From Bacillus pseudomycoides DSM 12442 (GTDB taxonomy: Bacteria > Bacillota > Bacilli > Bacillales > Bacillaceae_G): DNA of 64,000 bases. Below are positions 26,121-35,154 of the stretch, one piece after another. Within the stretch, counting starts at the first letter, position 1. Each line of letters starts with the position of its first letter. A model generated the notes under the pieces. It had not been told where the DNA came from, ran no database searches, and saw nothing but the letters and a program-made list of their open reading frames with translations. The stretch lies in assembly GCF_000161455.1 (NCBI RefSeq), contig NZ_CM000745.1:4593670-4657669 (forward strand). The letters run 5' to 3'. The position numbers were made by a program, and so were the translations under genes.

Positions 26121-27092
26121 TTATAGTGCTTGAGCTGCTGTAATTAAAGCTAGCTTGTACACTTCTTCTTCGTTACAACCGCGAGATAAATCGTTTACTG
26201 GCATGTTTAAGCCTTGTAAGATTGGTCCCACTGCTTCAAAGTTACCTAGGCGTTGTGCAATTTTGTAACCGATATTACCAGCTTCTAAGCTTGGGAATAC
26301 AAATACGTTAGCATCACCTTTAATAACAGAACCTGGTGCTTTTTTCTCAGCTACAGATGGTACGAATGCAGCGTCAAATTGGAACTCACCGTCTAATGTT
26401 AATTCAGGAGCCATTTCTTTCGCAATGCGAGTTGCTTCTACAACTTTTTCTGTTTCTGGAGATTTCGCAGAACCTTTTGTAGAGAAGCTTAACATTGCAA
26501 CACGTGGATCGATGCCGAATAACTCAGCAGTTTTCGCACTTTCAATACCAATTTCAGCTAAATCTTGGCTGTTTGGTGCAATATTGATTGCGCAATCAGC
26601 GAATACATACTTCTCATCTTCACGTACCATGATGAATACGCCTGAAGTTTTTGTAACACCTGGTTTTGTTTTAATAATTTGAAGTGCTGGACGAACTGTG
26701 TCAGCTGTAGAATGAGCTGCACCACTTACTAAACCGTGTGCTTTACCCATGTATACAAGCATTGTACCGAAGTAGTTTTCGTCTTTAAGGATTTTACGTG
26801 CATCTTCTTCTGTCGCTTTCCCTTTACGGCGTTCAACGAAAGATGCTACCATTGCATCCATTTCTTCATATGTAGCTGGGTCATAAATATCAACACCTGC
26901 TAATGTTAAGTTCATGCTAGCAGCTTTTGCACTAATTTCCTCTTTATTCCCAACTAAGATTGGCTTTACTAACTCTTCTTTTGCTAAACGCTCTGCAGCG
27001 CCTAAAATTCTTTCATCAGTTCCTTCAGGAAGTACGATAGAAATACCTTTTCCTTGAACTTTTTCTTTTACTGCTGTAAATAAATCGCTCAC
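26121..27092 (-). CDS. pta: Phosphate acetyltransferase
   Basis: A 323-residue single-domain Pta that converts acetyl-CoA and phosphate to acetyl phosphate for overflow metabolism with AckA. The order of motifs is typical: GISIVLPEGTDERILGAAERL, GAAHSTADTVRPALQIIKT, ADCAINIAPNSQDLAEIGIESA, MLSFSTKGSA and VFPSLEAGNIGYKIAQRLG. It lacks the N-terminal regulatory domain of enteric Pta. AGGAGG precedes the ATG. I saw no convincing CcpA site in the 160 bp upstream. Confidence 0.96.
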   Translation of the reverse strand: MSDLFTAVKEKVQGKGISIVLPEGTDERILGAAERLAKEELVKPILVGNKEEISAKAASMNLTLAGVDIYDPATYEEMDAMVASFVERRKGKATEEDARKILKDENYFGTMLVYMGKAHGLVSGAAHSTADTVRPALQIIKTKPGVTKTSGVFIMVREDEKYVFADCAINIAPNSQDLAEIGIESAKTAELFGIDPRVAMLSFSTKGSAKSPETEKVVEATRIAKEMAPELTLDGEFQFDAAFVPSVAEKKAPGSVIKGDANVFVFPSLEAGNIGYKIAQRLGNFEAVGPILQGLNMPVNDLSRGCNEEEVYKLALITAAQAL

Positions 27093-27249
27093 GAATAAAC
27101 CCTCCTACAAATGTTAAAAAAACTCTACTTTTAAGAATACTTCTTTTCATCTATATTTTAAACTTATAGCTCTTAAAAAATAGGCAAAATAAAAATGATT
27201 ATATTTTCATAAAATTCAGCATGGTTAATTTGTTATAAAACATTGATGA

Positions 27250-27351
27250 AAAACCTTTCTTTTTAGATGGGAGAGAGCATCCGGCTATGCATAGAAGCAA
27301 TCAGGAAATTTTTCCACCCCATGCCAAGTGAAAACAAAATGGATTTATACA
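27250..27351 (+). repeat. Dispersed bcr-like repeat, copy C
   Basis: AAACCTTTCTTTTTAGATGG, GAGAGAGCATCCGGCTATGC, then CCCCATGCCAAGTG and AAAATGGATTTATA, in the same orientation as A and B, in the divergent pta-hemQ gap. Confidence 0.75.
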
Positions 27352-27472
27352 TATTCTCTTCCTAGCATTTTTAAAATGTGACAATTTTATGCACCCAAGC
27401 TTTACACAGGTGACTTTAAACCTATATATGCTATAGTTAACGTGTAAAATATCATTAACTGAGGTGAATAGA

Positions 27473-28216
27473 ATGAGTGAAGCAGCAAAAACGTTAGATG
27501 GTTGGTATTGTTTACATGATTTACGTTCTATCGACTGGGCAGCTTGGAAAACATTATCTAGTGACGAACGCGGACAAGCAATGTTTGAATTTTTAAACGT
27601 CATCGAAAAATGGAACAAGGTCGCATCCTCAAAACAAGGTAGTCATGCAATGTATACAGTCGTTGGTCAAAAGGCGGATATTATGTTTATGATTTTACGT
27701 CCAACAATGGAAGAATTAAATGAAATTGAAACAGAATTAAATAAAACAACATTAGCTGAATATATGGTTCCTGCATACTCTTACGTATCTGTTGTTGAGT
27801 TAAGTAACTACCTTCCAGCTGATGAAGATCCATACCAAAACCCTCAAATCCTAGCACGCTTATACCCTGAATTACCAGAAGCAAATCATATTTGTTTCTA
27901 TCCAATGGACAAGCGTCGTCAAGGTGATGATAACTGGTACATGCTTCCAATGGAAGAACGCAAAAAACTTATGTACAGCCATGGTAAAATTGGTCGTCAA
28001 TATGCAGGTAAGGTACGTCAAGTTATTACAGGTTCTGTCGGCTTTGACGATTACGAGTGGGGTGTAACGCTATTCGCTGACGACATCCTTCAATTTAAAA
28101 AGCTTGTATACGAAATGCGCTTTGATGAAGTAAGTGCTCGCTATGGTGAATTCGGAACATTCTTTGTTGGTAACATCTTACCACGCGAAAAAGTAGCAAA
28201 ATTTTTATACGTATAG
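27473..28216 (+). CDS. hemQ: Coproheme decarboxylase HemQ
   Basis: 247 residues from the ATG at 27473 (GAGGTG 6-7 bp upstream; a GTG at 27464 overlaps that box). It is a chlorite-dismutase-fold enzyme of the coproporphyrin-dependent haem pathway, which oxidatively removes two propionate carboxyls of coproheme using H2O2. Tyr143 in FYPMDKRR is the radical tyrosine and His170 in MYSHGKIGRQ is the proximal haem ligand, in line with S. aureus and Geobacillus enzymes. Divergent from pta. Confidence 0.95.
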   Translation: MSEAAKTLDGWYCLHDLRSIDWAAWKTLSSDERGQAMFEFLNVIEKWNKVASSKQGSHAMYTVVGQKADIMFMILRPTMEELNEIETELNKTTLAEYMVPAYSYVSVVELSNYLPADEDPYQNPQILARLYPELPEANHICFYPMDKRRQGDDNWYMLPMEERKKLMYSHGKIGRQYAGKVRQVITGSVGFDDYEWGVTLFADDILQFKKLVYEMRFDEVSARYGEFGTFFVGNILPREKVAKFLYV

Positions 28217-28218
28217 TA

Positions 28219-28250
28219 CAAAAAAGGAACGAAATTCGTTCCTTTTTCTT
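28219..28250 (+). terminator. hemQ terminator
   Basis: AAAAAGGAACGAA and TTCGTTCCTTTTT form a near-perfect hairpin followed by CTT. Confidence 0.85.
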
Positions 28251-28415
28251 AATATCCTATCAAAACTCTTCAAAATCCTCTTTTTTCGTCAAATTCAAGC
28301 AATATTAGACAAGAAATCGTCAAATCCCCTGTTAAATTATAACTTTCTTATATTCAAAATCATGCTAAAATGGTACGAGCTATATGCTAATAACGATGCG
28401 AAGGTGATAATGTAT

Positions 28416-29687
28416 ATGAGGAAAATTTTATCTATTTTACTAGTGTTTCTATTGTCATTTTCTTCCTTAGGAGTAACAACCTCCCATGCAGAAGAAAAAA
28501 TACATATAGAAGCGGCGGCTGCCATTCTTTTTGATGCAGATACAGGAAAAATACTGCATGAGCAAAATCCAGATGAATTACTAGCTATTGCTAGCATGTC
28601 AAAACTTATTGTTGTTTACTCCGTTTTGGAAGCAATTAAAGAAGGAAAAATAACATGGGATACAAAAGTAAACATCTCTGATTACGCTTATGAAATTTCC
28701 CGTAATAATGAATTCTCTAACGTTCCTTTCGAAAAAGGCCTACAATATACAGTTAAAGAATTATATCATTCTATTGTTATCTTCTCTGCAAATGGATCCA
28801 GCATTGCGCTTGCTGAACTTCTTGCGGGAAGTGAAAAAAATTTCTTAAACCTTGCAAATGAACACGCAAAAAAACTAGGGTTAAAGAAATATAAATTTGT
28901 AAATGCGACTGGATTAAATAATGCTGATTTAAAAGGAAAACATCCGGAAGGAACAGATCCGAATGGAGAAAACTCCTTATCAGCTCGCGATATGGGTATT
29001 CTATCAAGAACAATTATTACAAAGTATCCAGAAATACTAGAGGATACAAAACAAAGATTTAGAAACTTTCCAGATAACCATCCAAAACCAATTCGCATGG
29101 AAAACTGGAACTGGATGTTACCAGGTGCTGCTTTTGCTTATGAAGGAACAGATGGTTTAAAAACGGGAAGTTCAGATACAGCTGGGTATGGATTTACAAT
29201 TTCTGCAAAACGCGGTGATCTACGTCTCATCTCCGTTATTATTAAAACAAAATCAATGGATGAACGTTTCACAGAATCACGCGAATTAATTGATTACGGA
29301 TTTAATAACTTTGAAAAGCAGAAATTAAAAATAGATAAAAACAATACAATTTCTGTTGTAAAAGGAAAAGAAGATACTGTAACTGTGACACCTGAAAAAG
29401 AGATAACGGTGATCTCAAAAAAAGGAAGTAAACCATCTTATAAAGTTTCTACTGAGGCAGATAAATCACTTGCCGAAGATGGGAAATTAGTTGCGCCAAT
29501 CAAAAAAGATGCTAAAGTAGGTTCACTTGTTTTAGAATCAACTGATCAATACGGTTTCTTAGACGGAAGTAAGAAGATGAAAATCGCTGCAAAAACAACA
29601 GAAGAAGTAGAAAAGGAAAATTGGTTCGTATTAACAATGCGATCAATCGGTGATTTCTTCTCAAATATGTGGTCAAAAATATTCTAA
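28416..29687 (+). CDS. D-alanyl-D-alanine carboxypeptidase (PBP5-type)
   Basis: 424 residues from the ATG at 28416, with signal peptide MRKILSILLVFLLSFSS...HAEE; an ATG two codons earlier (28410) is equally possible from the AAGGTGAT box. The penicillin-binding motifs are SMSK (Ser60-Lys63), SAN (124-126) and KTG (249-251). A PBP5 C-terminal beta domain (~290-390) follows, and the end (FFSNMWSKIF) is an amphipathic membrane-anchor helix. It trims the terminal D-Ala of peptidoglycan stems. Whether it is vegetative (DacA-like) or sporulation-specific (DacF/DacB-like) is not settled. Confidence 0.9.
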   Translation: MRKILSILLVFLLSFSSLGVTTSHAEEKIHIEAAAAILFDADTGKILHEQNPDELLAIASMSKLIVVYSVLEAIKEGKITWDTKVNISDYAYEISRNNEFSNVPFEKGLQYTVKELYHSIVIFSANGSSIALAELLAGSEKNFLNLANEHAKKLGLKKYKFVNATGLNNADLKGKHPEGTDPNGENSLSARDMGILSRTIITKYPEILEDTKQRFRNFPDNHPKPIRMENWNWMLPGAAFAYEGTDGLKTGSSDTAGYGFTISAKRGDLRLISVIIKTKSMDERFTESRELIDYGFNNFEKQKLKIDKNNTISVVKGKEDTVTVTPEKEITVISKKGSKPSYKVSTEADKSLAEDGKLVAPIKKDAKVGSLVLESTDQYGFLDGSKKMKIAAKTTEEVEKENWFVLTMRSIGDFFSNMWSKIF

Positions 29688-29692
29688 TTCAT

Positions 29693-29721
29693 AAAAAAGC
29701 TAGCACATTTGCTAGCTTTTT
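29693..29721 (+). terminator. Terminator after the carboxypeptidase gene
   Basis: AAAAAAGCTAGC and GCTAGCTTTTTC pair across ACATTT. Confidence 0.85.
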
Positions 29722-29776
29722 CATTATCTTTCTCCCTCTAACGCTAAAATTCCCCTCCCTAAAACTTTGTTTGGTT

Positions 29777-29806
29777 GTCATATCTGGGTCCTTTTCCTCA
29801 TACGTA
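29777..29806 (+). promoter_or_regulatory. Sigma-E-like promoter of cwlJ-gerQ
   Basis: GTCATATC (29777-29784), 14 bp, CATACGTA (29799-29806): close to the sigma-E consensus GKMATATT-N13/15-CATACANT, 80 bp upstream of cwlJ. Confidence 0.7.
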
Positions 29807-29885
29807 TGAACTAGTAATTGCTCCACAATTCATCTAGAAATAAACCTCTTTCTCTAGTGCAATCCATAAAGAGAGGTGAGACATA

Positions 29886-30308
29886 ATGGGCGTTATCAAC
29901 TATACAGAAGAAGACGTAAAATTATTAGCTAGACTCATGCGTGCAGAAGCTGAAGGCGAAGGGCAACAAGGCATGCTGATGGTTGGAAATGTAGGTGTAA
30001 ATCGAGTTCGAGGAAATTGCTTAGATTTTAAACAAATACGGAATTTACGCCAAATGGTTTATCAAAATCCGGGTGGTTTTGAAGCAACGCAAAAAGGATA
30101 CTTTTATCAACGAGCCCGTGAACAGGACATTGCCCTTGCAAGGCGTACAATTGAAGGGCAACGTTTTTGGCCTGCCAATTTTGCTTTATGGTTTTTTAGG
30201 CCCGAAGGTGCTTGTCCACCAACTTGGTATAATCAACAAAATTCAGGCCGTTTTAAAAAACACTGCTTCTTTCAACCATCCGCCGGGGATTGCCCAGCAG
30301 TATATTAA
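29886..30308 (+). CDS. cwlJ: Spore cortex-lytic enzyme CwlJ
   Basis: A 140-residue Hydrolase_2 (SleB/CwlJ) protein with no signal peptide, as expected for a coat-located enzyme made in the mother cell. The catalytic glutamate is in MRAEAEGEGQQG (Glu21), followed by GNVGVNRV and the FYQRAREQDIALARR segment; the GACPPTWYNQQNSGRF tail is CwlJ-specific. It degrades cortex muramic-lactam peptidoglycan during Ca-DPA-triggered germination. GAGAGGTGAG precedes the ATG. It is followed 26 bp later by gerQ, which it needs for localisation. Confidence 0.93.
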   Translation: MGVINYTEEDVKLLARLMRAEAEGEGQQGMLMVGNVGVNRVRGNCLDFKQIRNLRQMVYQNPGGFEATQKGYFYQRAREQDIALARRTIEGQRFWPANFALWFFRPEGACPPTWYNQQNSGRFKKHCFFQPSAGDCPAVY

Positions 30309-30334
30309 GGAATGAAAATGAGGAGGGACTTGTA

Positions 30335-30772
30335 ATGGCACAGCAACAAAATCCATACTATGGAACGGGTTTTTATCAACCTTCAGGGGGATATATGCAA
30401 CCACAACAACAAATGACGCCGCAGCAGCAACAAGCTATGCAACAGCAAGCTATGCAGCAACAAACTGCCCAAGCACAACTTGCAGTATCTCAAGGTATGC
30501 TCCCACTAGAGCAATCATATATTGAAAACATCCTTCGCTTAAACAAAGGAAAACCAGCAACTATTGTTATGACATATGAGCGCGGCAGTTCACTTGGCAC
30601 ACAATCCTATACAGGTATTATTGAAGCAGCTGGACGTGATCACATCGTCATCAGCGAACCAAAATCCGGAAAAAGATTCTTACTACTTATGATTTACTTA
30701 GATTATGTAGAATTCCCTGGAGAAATCACGTATTTACCTAGCCAACCAGCAACCTATGCTCCAAGACCATAA
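30335..30772 (+). CDS. gerQ: Spore coat protein GerQ
   Basis: 145 residues from the ATG at 30335, which has AGGAGGG 7-8 bp upstream; an upstream extension to 30290 overlaps cwlJ and lacks support. The first ~60 residues are Gln/Met/Pro-rich low complexity (YMQPQQQMTPQQQQA) and the rest is the conserved GerQ domain (LPLEQSYIENILRLNKGKPATIVM, DYVEFPGEITYLP). In Bacillus GerQ is cross-linked in the coat by transglutaminase Tgl and is required for CwlJ to assemble. Its length is shorter than the B. subtilis protein as I remember it, mainly in the Q-rich part. Confidence 0.92.
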   Translation: MAQQQNPYYGTGFYQPSGGYMQPQQQMTPQQQQAMQQQAMQQQTAQAQLAVSQGMLPLEQSYIENILRLNKGKPATIVMTYERGSSLGTQSYTGIIEAAGRDHIVISEPKSGKRFLLLMIYLDYVEFPGEITYLPSQPATYAPRP

Positions 30773-30805
30773 AAAAAGCTGGCATTTGCCAGCTTTTGTT
30801 TTTGT
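30771..30805. terminator. Terminator after gerQ
   Basis: AAAAGCTGGC and GCCAGCTTTT pair across ATTT, with TGTTTTTG behind; it may also serve the convergent DUF423 gene. Confidence 0.8.
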
Positions 30806-30807
30806 CT

Positions 30808-31176
30808 TTATAATCCTTTTACAACTGCAGTTCCTAGTAAAATCCAGCCTACAATAAACGCTACACCACCAAGTGGTGTAATCGGTCCGAAAAACTTAAT
30901 CCCCGTCGTACTTAATGCATATAGACTTCCAGAGAACATAATAATTCCCGCTACCATAAACCAGCCTGCTGTGCTTACAAGAGAAGATTGAATCTTATCC
31001 ATTAATAACGCAACAACAAATAATCCTCCAGCATGAAACATTTGATATGTAACACCTGTTTTCCAAACTTCTAACATTTTTGCAGAAACCTTATTTTCTA
31101 AACCATGTGCACCAAAAGCACCTAACGCGACAGATAACCCGGCTGTAATACAGCCCAATAAGAAGAAAATTTTCAT
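30808..31176 (-). CDS. ywdK: DUF423 small membrane protein (YwdK-like)
   Basis: A 122-residue protein with four membrane segments. FLLGCITAGLSVALGAFGAHGLENKVS and FSGSLYALSTTGIKFFGPITPLGG are the hallmark DUF423 motifs. The function of the family is unknown. It is downstream of gerQ on the opposite strand, as ywdK is beside gerQ (ywdL) in B. subtilis. GGGGAATT precedes the ATG. Confidence 0.85.
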   Translation of the reverse strand: MKIFFLLGCITAGLSVALGAFGAHGLENKVSAKMLEVWKTGVTYQMFHAGGLFVVALLMDKIQSSLVSTAGWFMVAGIIMFSGSLYALSTTGIKFFGPITPLGGVAFIVGWILLGTAVVKGL

Positions 31177-31240
31177 TGGAATTCCCCTTTTTTATCTTTA
31201 TAATAAGAAATTTTTACATATTAGCCAACCAATTTAGCTT

Positions 31241-31528
31241 TTAGAAGTCAAATAACGAATTACCATTTGCACCATCTTCTTTTATATAGACAGGTTCTCC
31301 AGAAACCGCCGCAATCGGTTGAACCGTCATCGTCGGATGTGGTGTTATAACTTGTGATTGTAGCCTTGGCTCTACATATGCAGAAGTTTCAATCTGTTCA
31401 TCTAATAATAAATCACATAAAGCACGAACCACTAAAAGATGTTCTTTTGCCTTTCGTCCTTCACTATTTTTTGCTTTCGCAACTTCATTTGCCATTTTAT
31501 TTAAAATTTTATCGCTCGATATTTGCAT
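31241..31528 (-). CDS. ywdI: DUF5327 (YwdI-like) small protein
   Basis: A 95-residue soluble protein. The first ~55 residues form a helical domain (SDKILNKMANEVAKAKN, HLLVVRALCDLLLDEQ), and the tail is Pro/Val-rich and ends GNSLFDF. It matches the YwdI family in size and context. No function is known. It begins 6 bp after the K+ channel gene and is likely co-transcribed with it. Confidence 0.75.
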   Translation of the reverse strand: MQISSDKILNKMANEVAKAKNSEGRKAKEHLLVVRALCDLLLDEQIETSAYVEPRLQSQVITPHPTMTVQPIAAVSGEPVYIKEDGANGNSLFDF

Positions 31529-31534
31529 TCCTAA

Positions 31535-32539
31535 TCACCTCGTACTTTGTAGTTCTTTCTCAAATTGCCCCAGCTTCTCTACTGGACCAAATACTATTAT
31601 CATATCATGTTCTTGTAATTTTTCCTGCCCTGTTGGATTATGAATAATATTTCCATCTCGTAAAATCGCTAAAATTGTAACATCAAATTGATTTCTCACA
31701 TTGCTTTCTATCAATGTTTTTCCAATTAAAAAAGACCTTTCGCCAATTTGAACTTCCTCTATTGCAAAAGCCTGATCTGTTCCATAAAGTACCGTATCAA
31801 TATAATGAACCGTTAACGGATTTGCGATTCCTTTTGCAATATGAATTCCAGCCATACTGGATGGATTAATAACTTTATTGGCACCAGCACGGCGTAATTT
31901 CCCTTCCGTTTCTGGCTTTTCAGCTCTAGCCACAATTTTAATTGTACTATTTAATCCTCGTGCTGTTAATGTAATGAATACATTTTCAGCATCATTTGCA
32001 ACAATCGCTACTAAGCCAGCAGCCCTTGTAATTCCCGCCTTACGTAACACCTGATCTTCCGTGGCATCACCATGTACATATAAAAGCTTTTCTTTCTCTA
32101 GTACTTCTTCTTCTTTATCAACAACAACAAATGGAATATTCTTTTCCTGTAATTCGTGTACAACTTGAAGTCCTACTCTACCACAACCACATACAATAAT
32201 ATGATCTTGTATTTGCGCTATTTGTTTGCCCATTTTCTTCCTCCGCACTGCATGAAATAAATTCCCCTCAATAATCATTGCTGCTACTACCCCGATTGCA
32301 TATGTAACAATTCCTACACCAACAGGAATAATAAGAAGCGCAAAAATCTTCCCATCTTGTGTTAATGGAACTGCATCTCCATACCCAACCGTTAATACTG
32401 TAATCATTGTCATCCAAAAGGCTTGAAACAAACTAATCTCTTCTATCATCATAAATCCGATTGTTCCAAGAACTACAACAAAACACATACATATAACTGC
32501 AATCCATAATTGCCTGCGTGCATTCATCTCATTCTTCAA
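31535..32539 (-). CDS. Two-TM potassium channel with RCK (TrkA) regulatory domain
   Basis: A 334-residue protein with two membrane helices (~12-32 and ~65-92) around a pore loop carrying the K+ filter TVGYGD (50-55). A Rossmann RCK/TrkA-N domain follows (IIVCGCGRVGLQVVHEL, VVDKEEEVLEKE, LYVHGDATEDQVL), then a TrkA-C domain (~250-330). The plan is that of MthK/YugO-like gated channels; such RCK_C domains often bind c-di-AMP or Ca2+, which I infer only from the family. AAGAGTTG precedes the ATG. Confidence 0.9.
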   Translation of the reverse strand: MKNEMNARRQLWIAVICMCFVVVLGTIGFMMIEEISLFQAFWMTMITVLTVGYGDAVPLTQDGKIFALLIIPVGVGIVTYAIGVVAAMIIEGNLFHAVRRKKMGKQIAQIQDHIIVCGCGRVGLQVVHELQEKNIPFVVVDKEEEVLEKEKLLYVHGDATEDQVLRKAGITRAAGLVAIVANDAENVFITLTARGLNSTIKIVARAEKPETEGKLRRAGANKVINPSSMAGIHIAKGIANPLTVHYIDTVLYGTDQAFAIEEVQIGERSFLIGKTLIESNVRNQFDVTILAILRDGNIIHNPTGQEKLQEHDMIIVFGPVEKLGQFEKELQSTR

Positions 32540-32621
32540 CTCTTTTCTCTACTACAATCTTTGCCAGAGGAAATGAAATACGTATATACTAGAAGCGGAA
32601 TCTACGAAAGAGGTTGATATA

Positions 32622-33905
32622 ATGAAAACATTTCTTTCTGCCTTGCAATGGGCATTATTTATTTTGGCCGGTAGCCTCATTGTACCAATTAGTGTTGCTG
32701 CTAGTTATGGCCTTGAAGGTGCTGAAGCAATTGCATTTGTACAACGAACGTTATTTGTTCTTGGCTTTGCTGGCCTTCTGCAAGCTATATTTGGTCATAG
32801 GCTACCGATTCAAGAAGGGCCAGCTGGTCTTTGGTGGGGAATCTTCTCACTATACGCGAGTTTAGGTGTCGTATTATTTGGATCAAATAATGAAACACTC
32901 CGCGTCTTACAATACGCATTTCTGTTAAGCGGCATCATCTGTATTATCCTTAGTATTTTTGGACTTATTGATAAACTTGTCCGTTATTTTACACCAACAG
33001 TAATTGGAACATATTTATTCCTTCTCGTTGCCCAGCTCAGCGGTTCTTTTCTAAAAGGAATGTTCGGCCTTGATGGACAACATACTGAAGTACAAGCAAA
33101 CGTCTTTATTCTTTCACTCATTGTTATTTTACTATCTTTTTTTATTCTGAAGCTACCTATTATTGGACAATACTCTGTTCTGTTCAGCATTGTCTTTGGA
33201 TGGATCCTATTTGCATGCTTCGGATTATCTAATCAGGTTACACCGGTAACAGATCTCATCCGTCTACCGTCTCTATTCGTGTTTGGATTGCCTCGTATCG
33301 AATGGAACATGGCAATTACCGTTGTCTTTGTCACACTGTTGCTCTTAACGAACATGTTGGCAAGCATCCGTGTTGTGCAAAAGGTTGTTTCTACATATGA
33401 AGAAGGTGCAGTTCAAAATCGATTCAAACATGCCGGAATTATAACGGGCATAAATCAGCTTTTAGGTGGTCTTTTCTCAGCAATTGGACCAGTAGCTATT
33501 TCAGGTTCAGCTGGATTTATTGCAACAACAAATATTTATAAACGCCTTCCTTTCCTATTAGGATCAAGTTTTATTATTGTAATTAGTATATTTCCAAAGA
33601 TTACATCATTCTTCGCCGCTATTCCTGTCGCCGTTGGATATGCTGCTATTTATCCTGTATTTGCAAGTATGATTGGTCTTGCCTTCCGTGAATATGACAC
33701 CGTAGAAAATAAAGAGCGTTTATTCCGCGTCGCTGGTCTGTCTCTTTTCACAGGAATCGGGGTTATGTTTGTCCCGCCGCAGGCATTTTCGACCCTGCCA
33801 CCATTTTTAGCATCATTTTTAAGCAATGGCCTTGTACTTGGTTCTGTCATGGCTATTTTGCTTGAAGTTTTATTTTCCCGTTCAAAGGAAAAACAACCAT
33901 CGTAA
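32622..33905 (+). CDS. ywdJ: NCS2-family nucleobase permease (YwdJ-like)
   Basis: A 427-residue protein with about 12-14 membrane segments. Relevant motifs are GLLQAIFGHRLPIQEGPAGLWWG, VIGTYLFLLVAQLSG and AIGPVAISGSAGFIATTNIYKR, which mark the uracil/xanthine permease (NCS2) family. Its substrate is probably a purine or pyrimidine base but is not established for YwdJ. It is divergent from the K+ channel gene. AAGAGG lies 8-9 bp before the ATG. Confidence 0.85.
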   Translation: MKTFLSALQWALFILAGSLIVPISVAASYGLEGAEAIAFVQRTLFVLGFAGLLQAIFGHRLPIQEGPAGLWWGIFSLYASLGVVLFGSNNETLRVLQYAFLLSGIICIILSIFGLIDKLVRYFTPTVIGTYLFLLVAQLSGSFLKGMFGLDGQHTEVQANVFILSLIVILLSFFILKLPIIGQYSVLFSIVFGWILFACFGLSNQVTPVTDLIRLPSLFVFGLPRIEWNMAITVVFVTLLLLTNMLASIRVVQKVVSTYEEGAVQNRFKHAGIITGINQLLGGLFSAIGPVAISGSAGFIATTNIYKRLPFLLGSSFIIVISIFPKITSFFAAIPVAVGYAAIYPVFASMIGLAFREYDTVENKERLFRVAGLSLFTGIGVMFVPPQAFSTLPPFLASFLSNGLVLGSVMAILLEVLFSRSKEKQPS

Positions 33906-33956
33906 ATTGGAAAACTTCCATTATTGCACTCTACTTTCAGAGTTGTTAGGATAGAA

Positions 33957-33983
33957 TTATCATGGGCAATATGCCCATGATAA
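33957..33983. other. Inverted repeat after the NCS2 permease gene
   Basis: ATTATCATGGGCA-ATA-TGCCCATGATAAT is a 13-bp perfect hairpin ~50 bp beyond the stop. No long T-run follows, so termination is possible but not clear. Confidence 0.5.
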
Positions 33984-34050
33984 TATATACTAACAATACA
34001 GTAATCAGGCTCACTATATAAAATGAAACTTCCATCACCAATCAGGTTTT

Positions 34051-34205
34051 TGGTTTTTCACATATACATTACTGCTTTAAGAACAAAAGATGACCTGCAC
34101 TCATTTTCTTCCTTTGTTTTAACTTGGCGTGGTGGCAGGAAAAGGATCTGACCGCTTCTATGCATGGGCGGATACTCTCTTCCATCTAAAAAGGAAGGGT
34201 TTCTA
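34051..34205 (-). repeat. Dispersed bcr-like repeat, copy D (full length)
   Basis: On the minus strand: CCCTTCCTTTTTAGATGG, GAGTATCCGCCCATGCATAG, AAGCGGTCAG, CGCCAAGTTAAAACAAAGG, AAATGAGTGCAGGTCATC, TTTTGTTCTT, AAGCAGTAATGTATATG. Opposite in orientation to A-C. ~155 bp. Confidence 0.8.
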
Positions 34206-34324
34206 TCTTTTTTTCAATTTATGTACCTTTAAAGAGGTTCGATGTCTTACTATTTAATCCTCATCGTTTTGCTAGAACGAATTTCTAACAATATCAACTT
34301 TCAACAAAGAAAGGAACTTTCTAT

Positions 34325-35146
34325 ATGTCTTATAAAATGATTGTTTTAGATTTAGATGATACTTTACTACGTGATGACCATACGATTTCAGAACGTACAA
34401 AACAGGCCTTAATGACTGCTCAAGAACAAGGTGTAAAAGTTGTGCTTGCTTCTGGCCGCCCAACATTTGGTATGCGTCATATTGCAAAGGAGCTTCGTCT
34501 AGAAGAATATGGAAGCTTCATCTTATCGTTTAATGGTGCAAAAATTATTAATTGTAAAACGGATGAAGAATTATTCAGCAGTACACTATCTCCTGAAATC
34601 GTTCACAATCTATATGAAATTAGTAAAGAAGAAGATGTTTGGATTCATACGTATATGGGCGATGATATTATAACGGAAGAAAATAATCCATATACAGAAA
34701 TTGAAGGAACTCTTACAGGCATGTCAATTATTGAAGTAGACAGCTTTATCACTGCTGTACAAGAACCTGTTGTAAAAGTATTAATGAATAAAGAAGCTGA
34801 ACGCCTTGTAGAAGTAGAGAAAAAACTTCAAAAACAACTAGAAGGCAAACTAAGTGTAATGCGTTCAAAACCATACTTCTTAGAGTTCACAGAAGCTGGT
34901 GTAACAAAAGGAACAAGCTTAAATCAATTGATTCAAAAACTTGGTATTAAGCGTGAGGAAGTAATCGCAATGGGCGATAGCTACAACGATCAAACAATGA
35001 TCGAGTTCGCTGGCCTTGGTGTTGCGATGGGCAATGCTCCAGATGACATTAAAGAAATTGCAAACTACGTAACAGACACAAATATGAATGATGGCGTTGC
35101 TAAAGTTGTAGAGAAATTTGTGCTAAAAACCGAAGTTCTTGTTTAA
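34325..35146 (+). CDS. Cof-type HAD-IIB phosphatase
   Basis: A 273-residue cytosolic HAD hydrolase. Motif I is VLDLDDTLL (Asp9, Asp11), motif II is VLASGRP, the C2B cap lies between ~85 and 190, Lys is in FTEAGVTKGTSL, and motif IV is MGDSYNDQTMIE. It belongs to the YidA/YxeH/Cof group that dephosphorylates sugar phosphates, FMN or pyridoxal phosphate; the substrate is not readable. AAAGGAA precedes the ATG. The gene lies between two same-orientation dispersed repeats. Confidence 0.92.
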   Translation: MSYKMIVLDLDDTLLRDDHTISERTKQALMTAQEQGVKVVLASGRPTFGMRHIAKELRLEEYGSFILSFNGAKIINCKTDEELFSSTLSPEIVHNLYEISKEEDVWIHTYMGDDIITEENNPYTEIEGTLTGMSIIEVDSFITAVQEPVVKVLMNKEAERLVEVEKKLQKQLEGKLSVMRSKPYFLEFTEAGVTKGTSLNQLIQKLGIKREEVIAMGDSYNDQTMIEFAGLGVAMGNAPDDIKEIANYVTDTNMNDGVAKVVEKFVLKTEVLV

Positions 35147-35154
35147 TATATAAA

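Noticed and set aside
27093..27249. CcpA (cre) site before pta
   Set aside because: Searched by eye for TGWAANCGNTNWCA-type sequence; only weak partial matches such as TGAAAATATAATCA, which lack the central CG.
27301..27618. 105-codon minus-strand frame over the hemQ start
   Set aside because: Its end comes from repeat copy C and the rest is antisense to hemQ and its promoter region.
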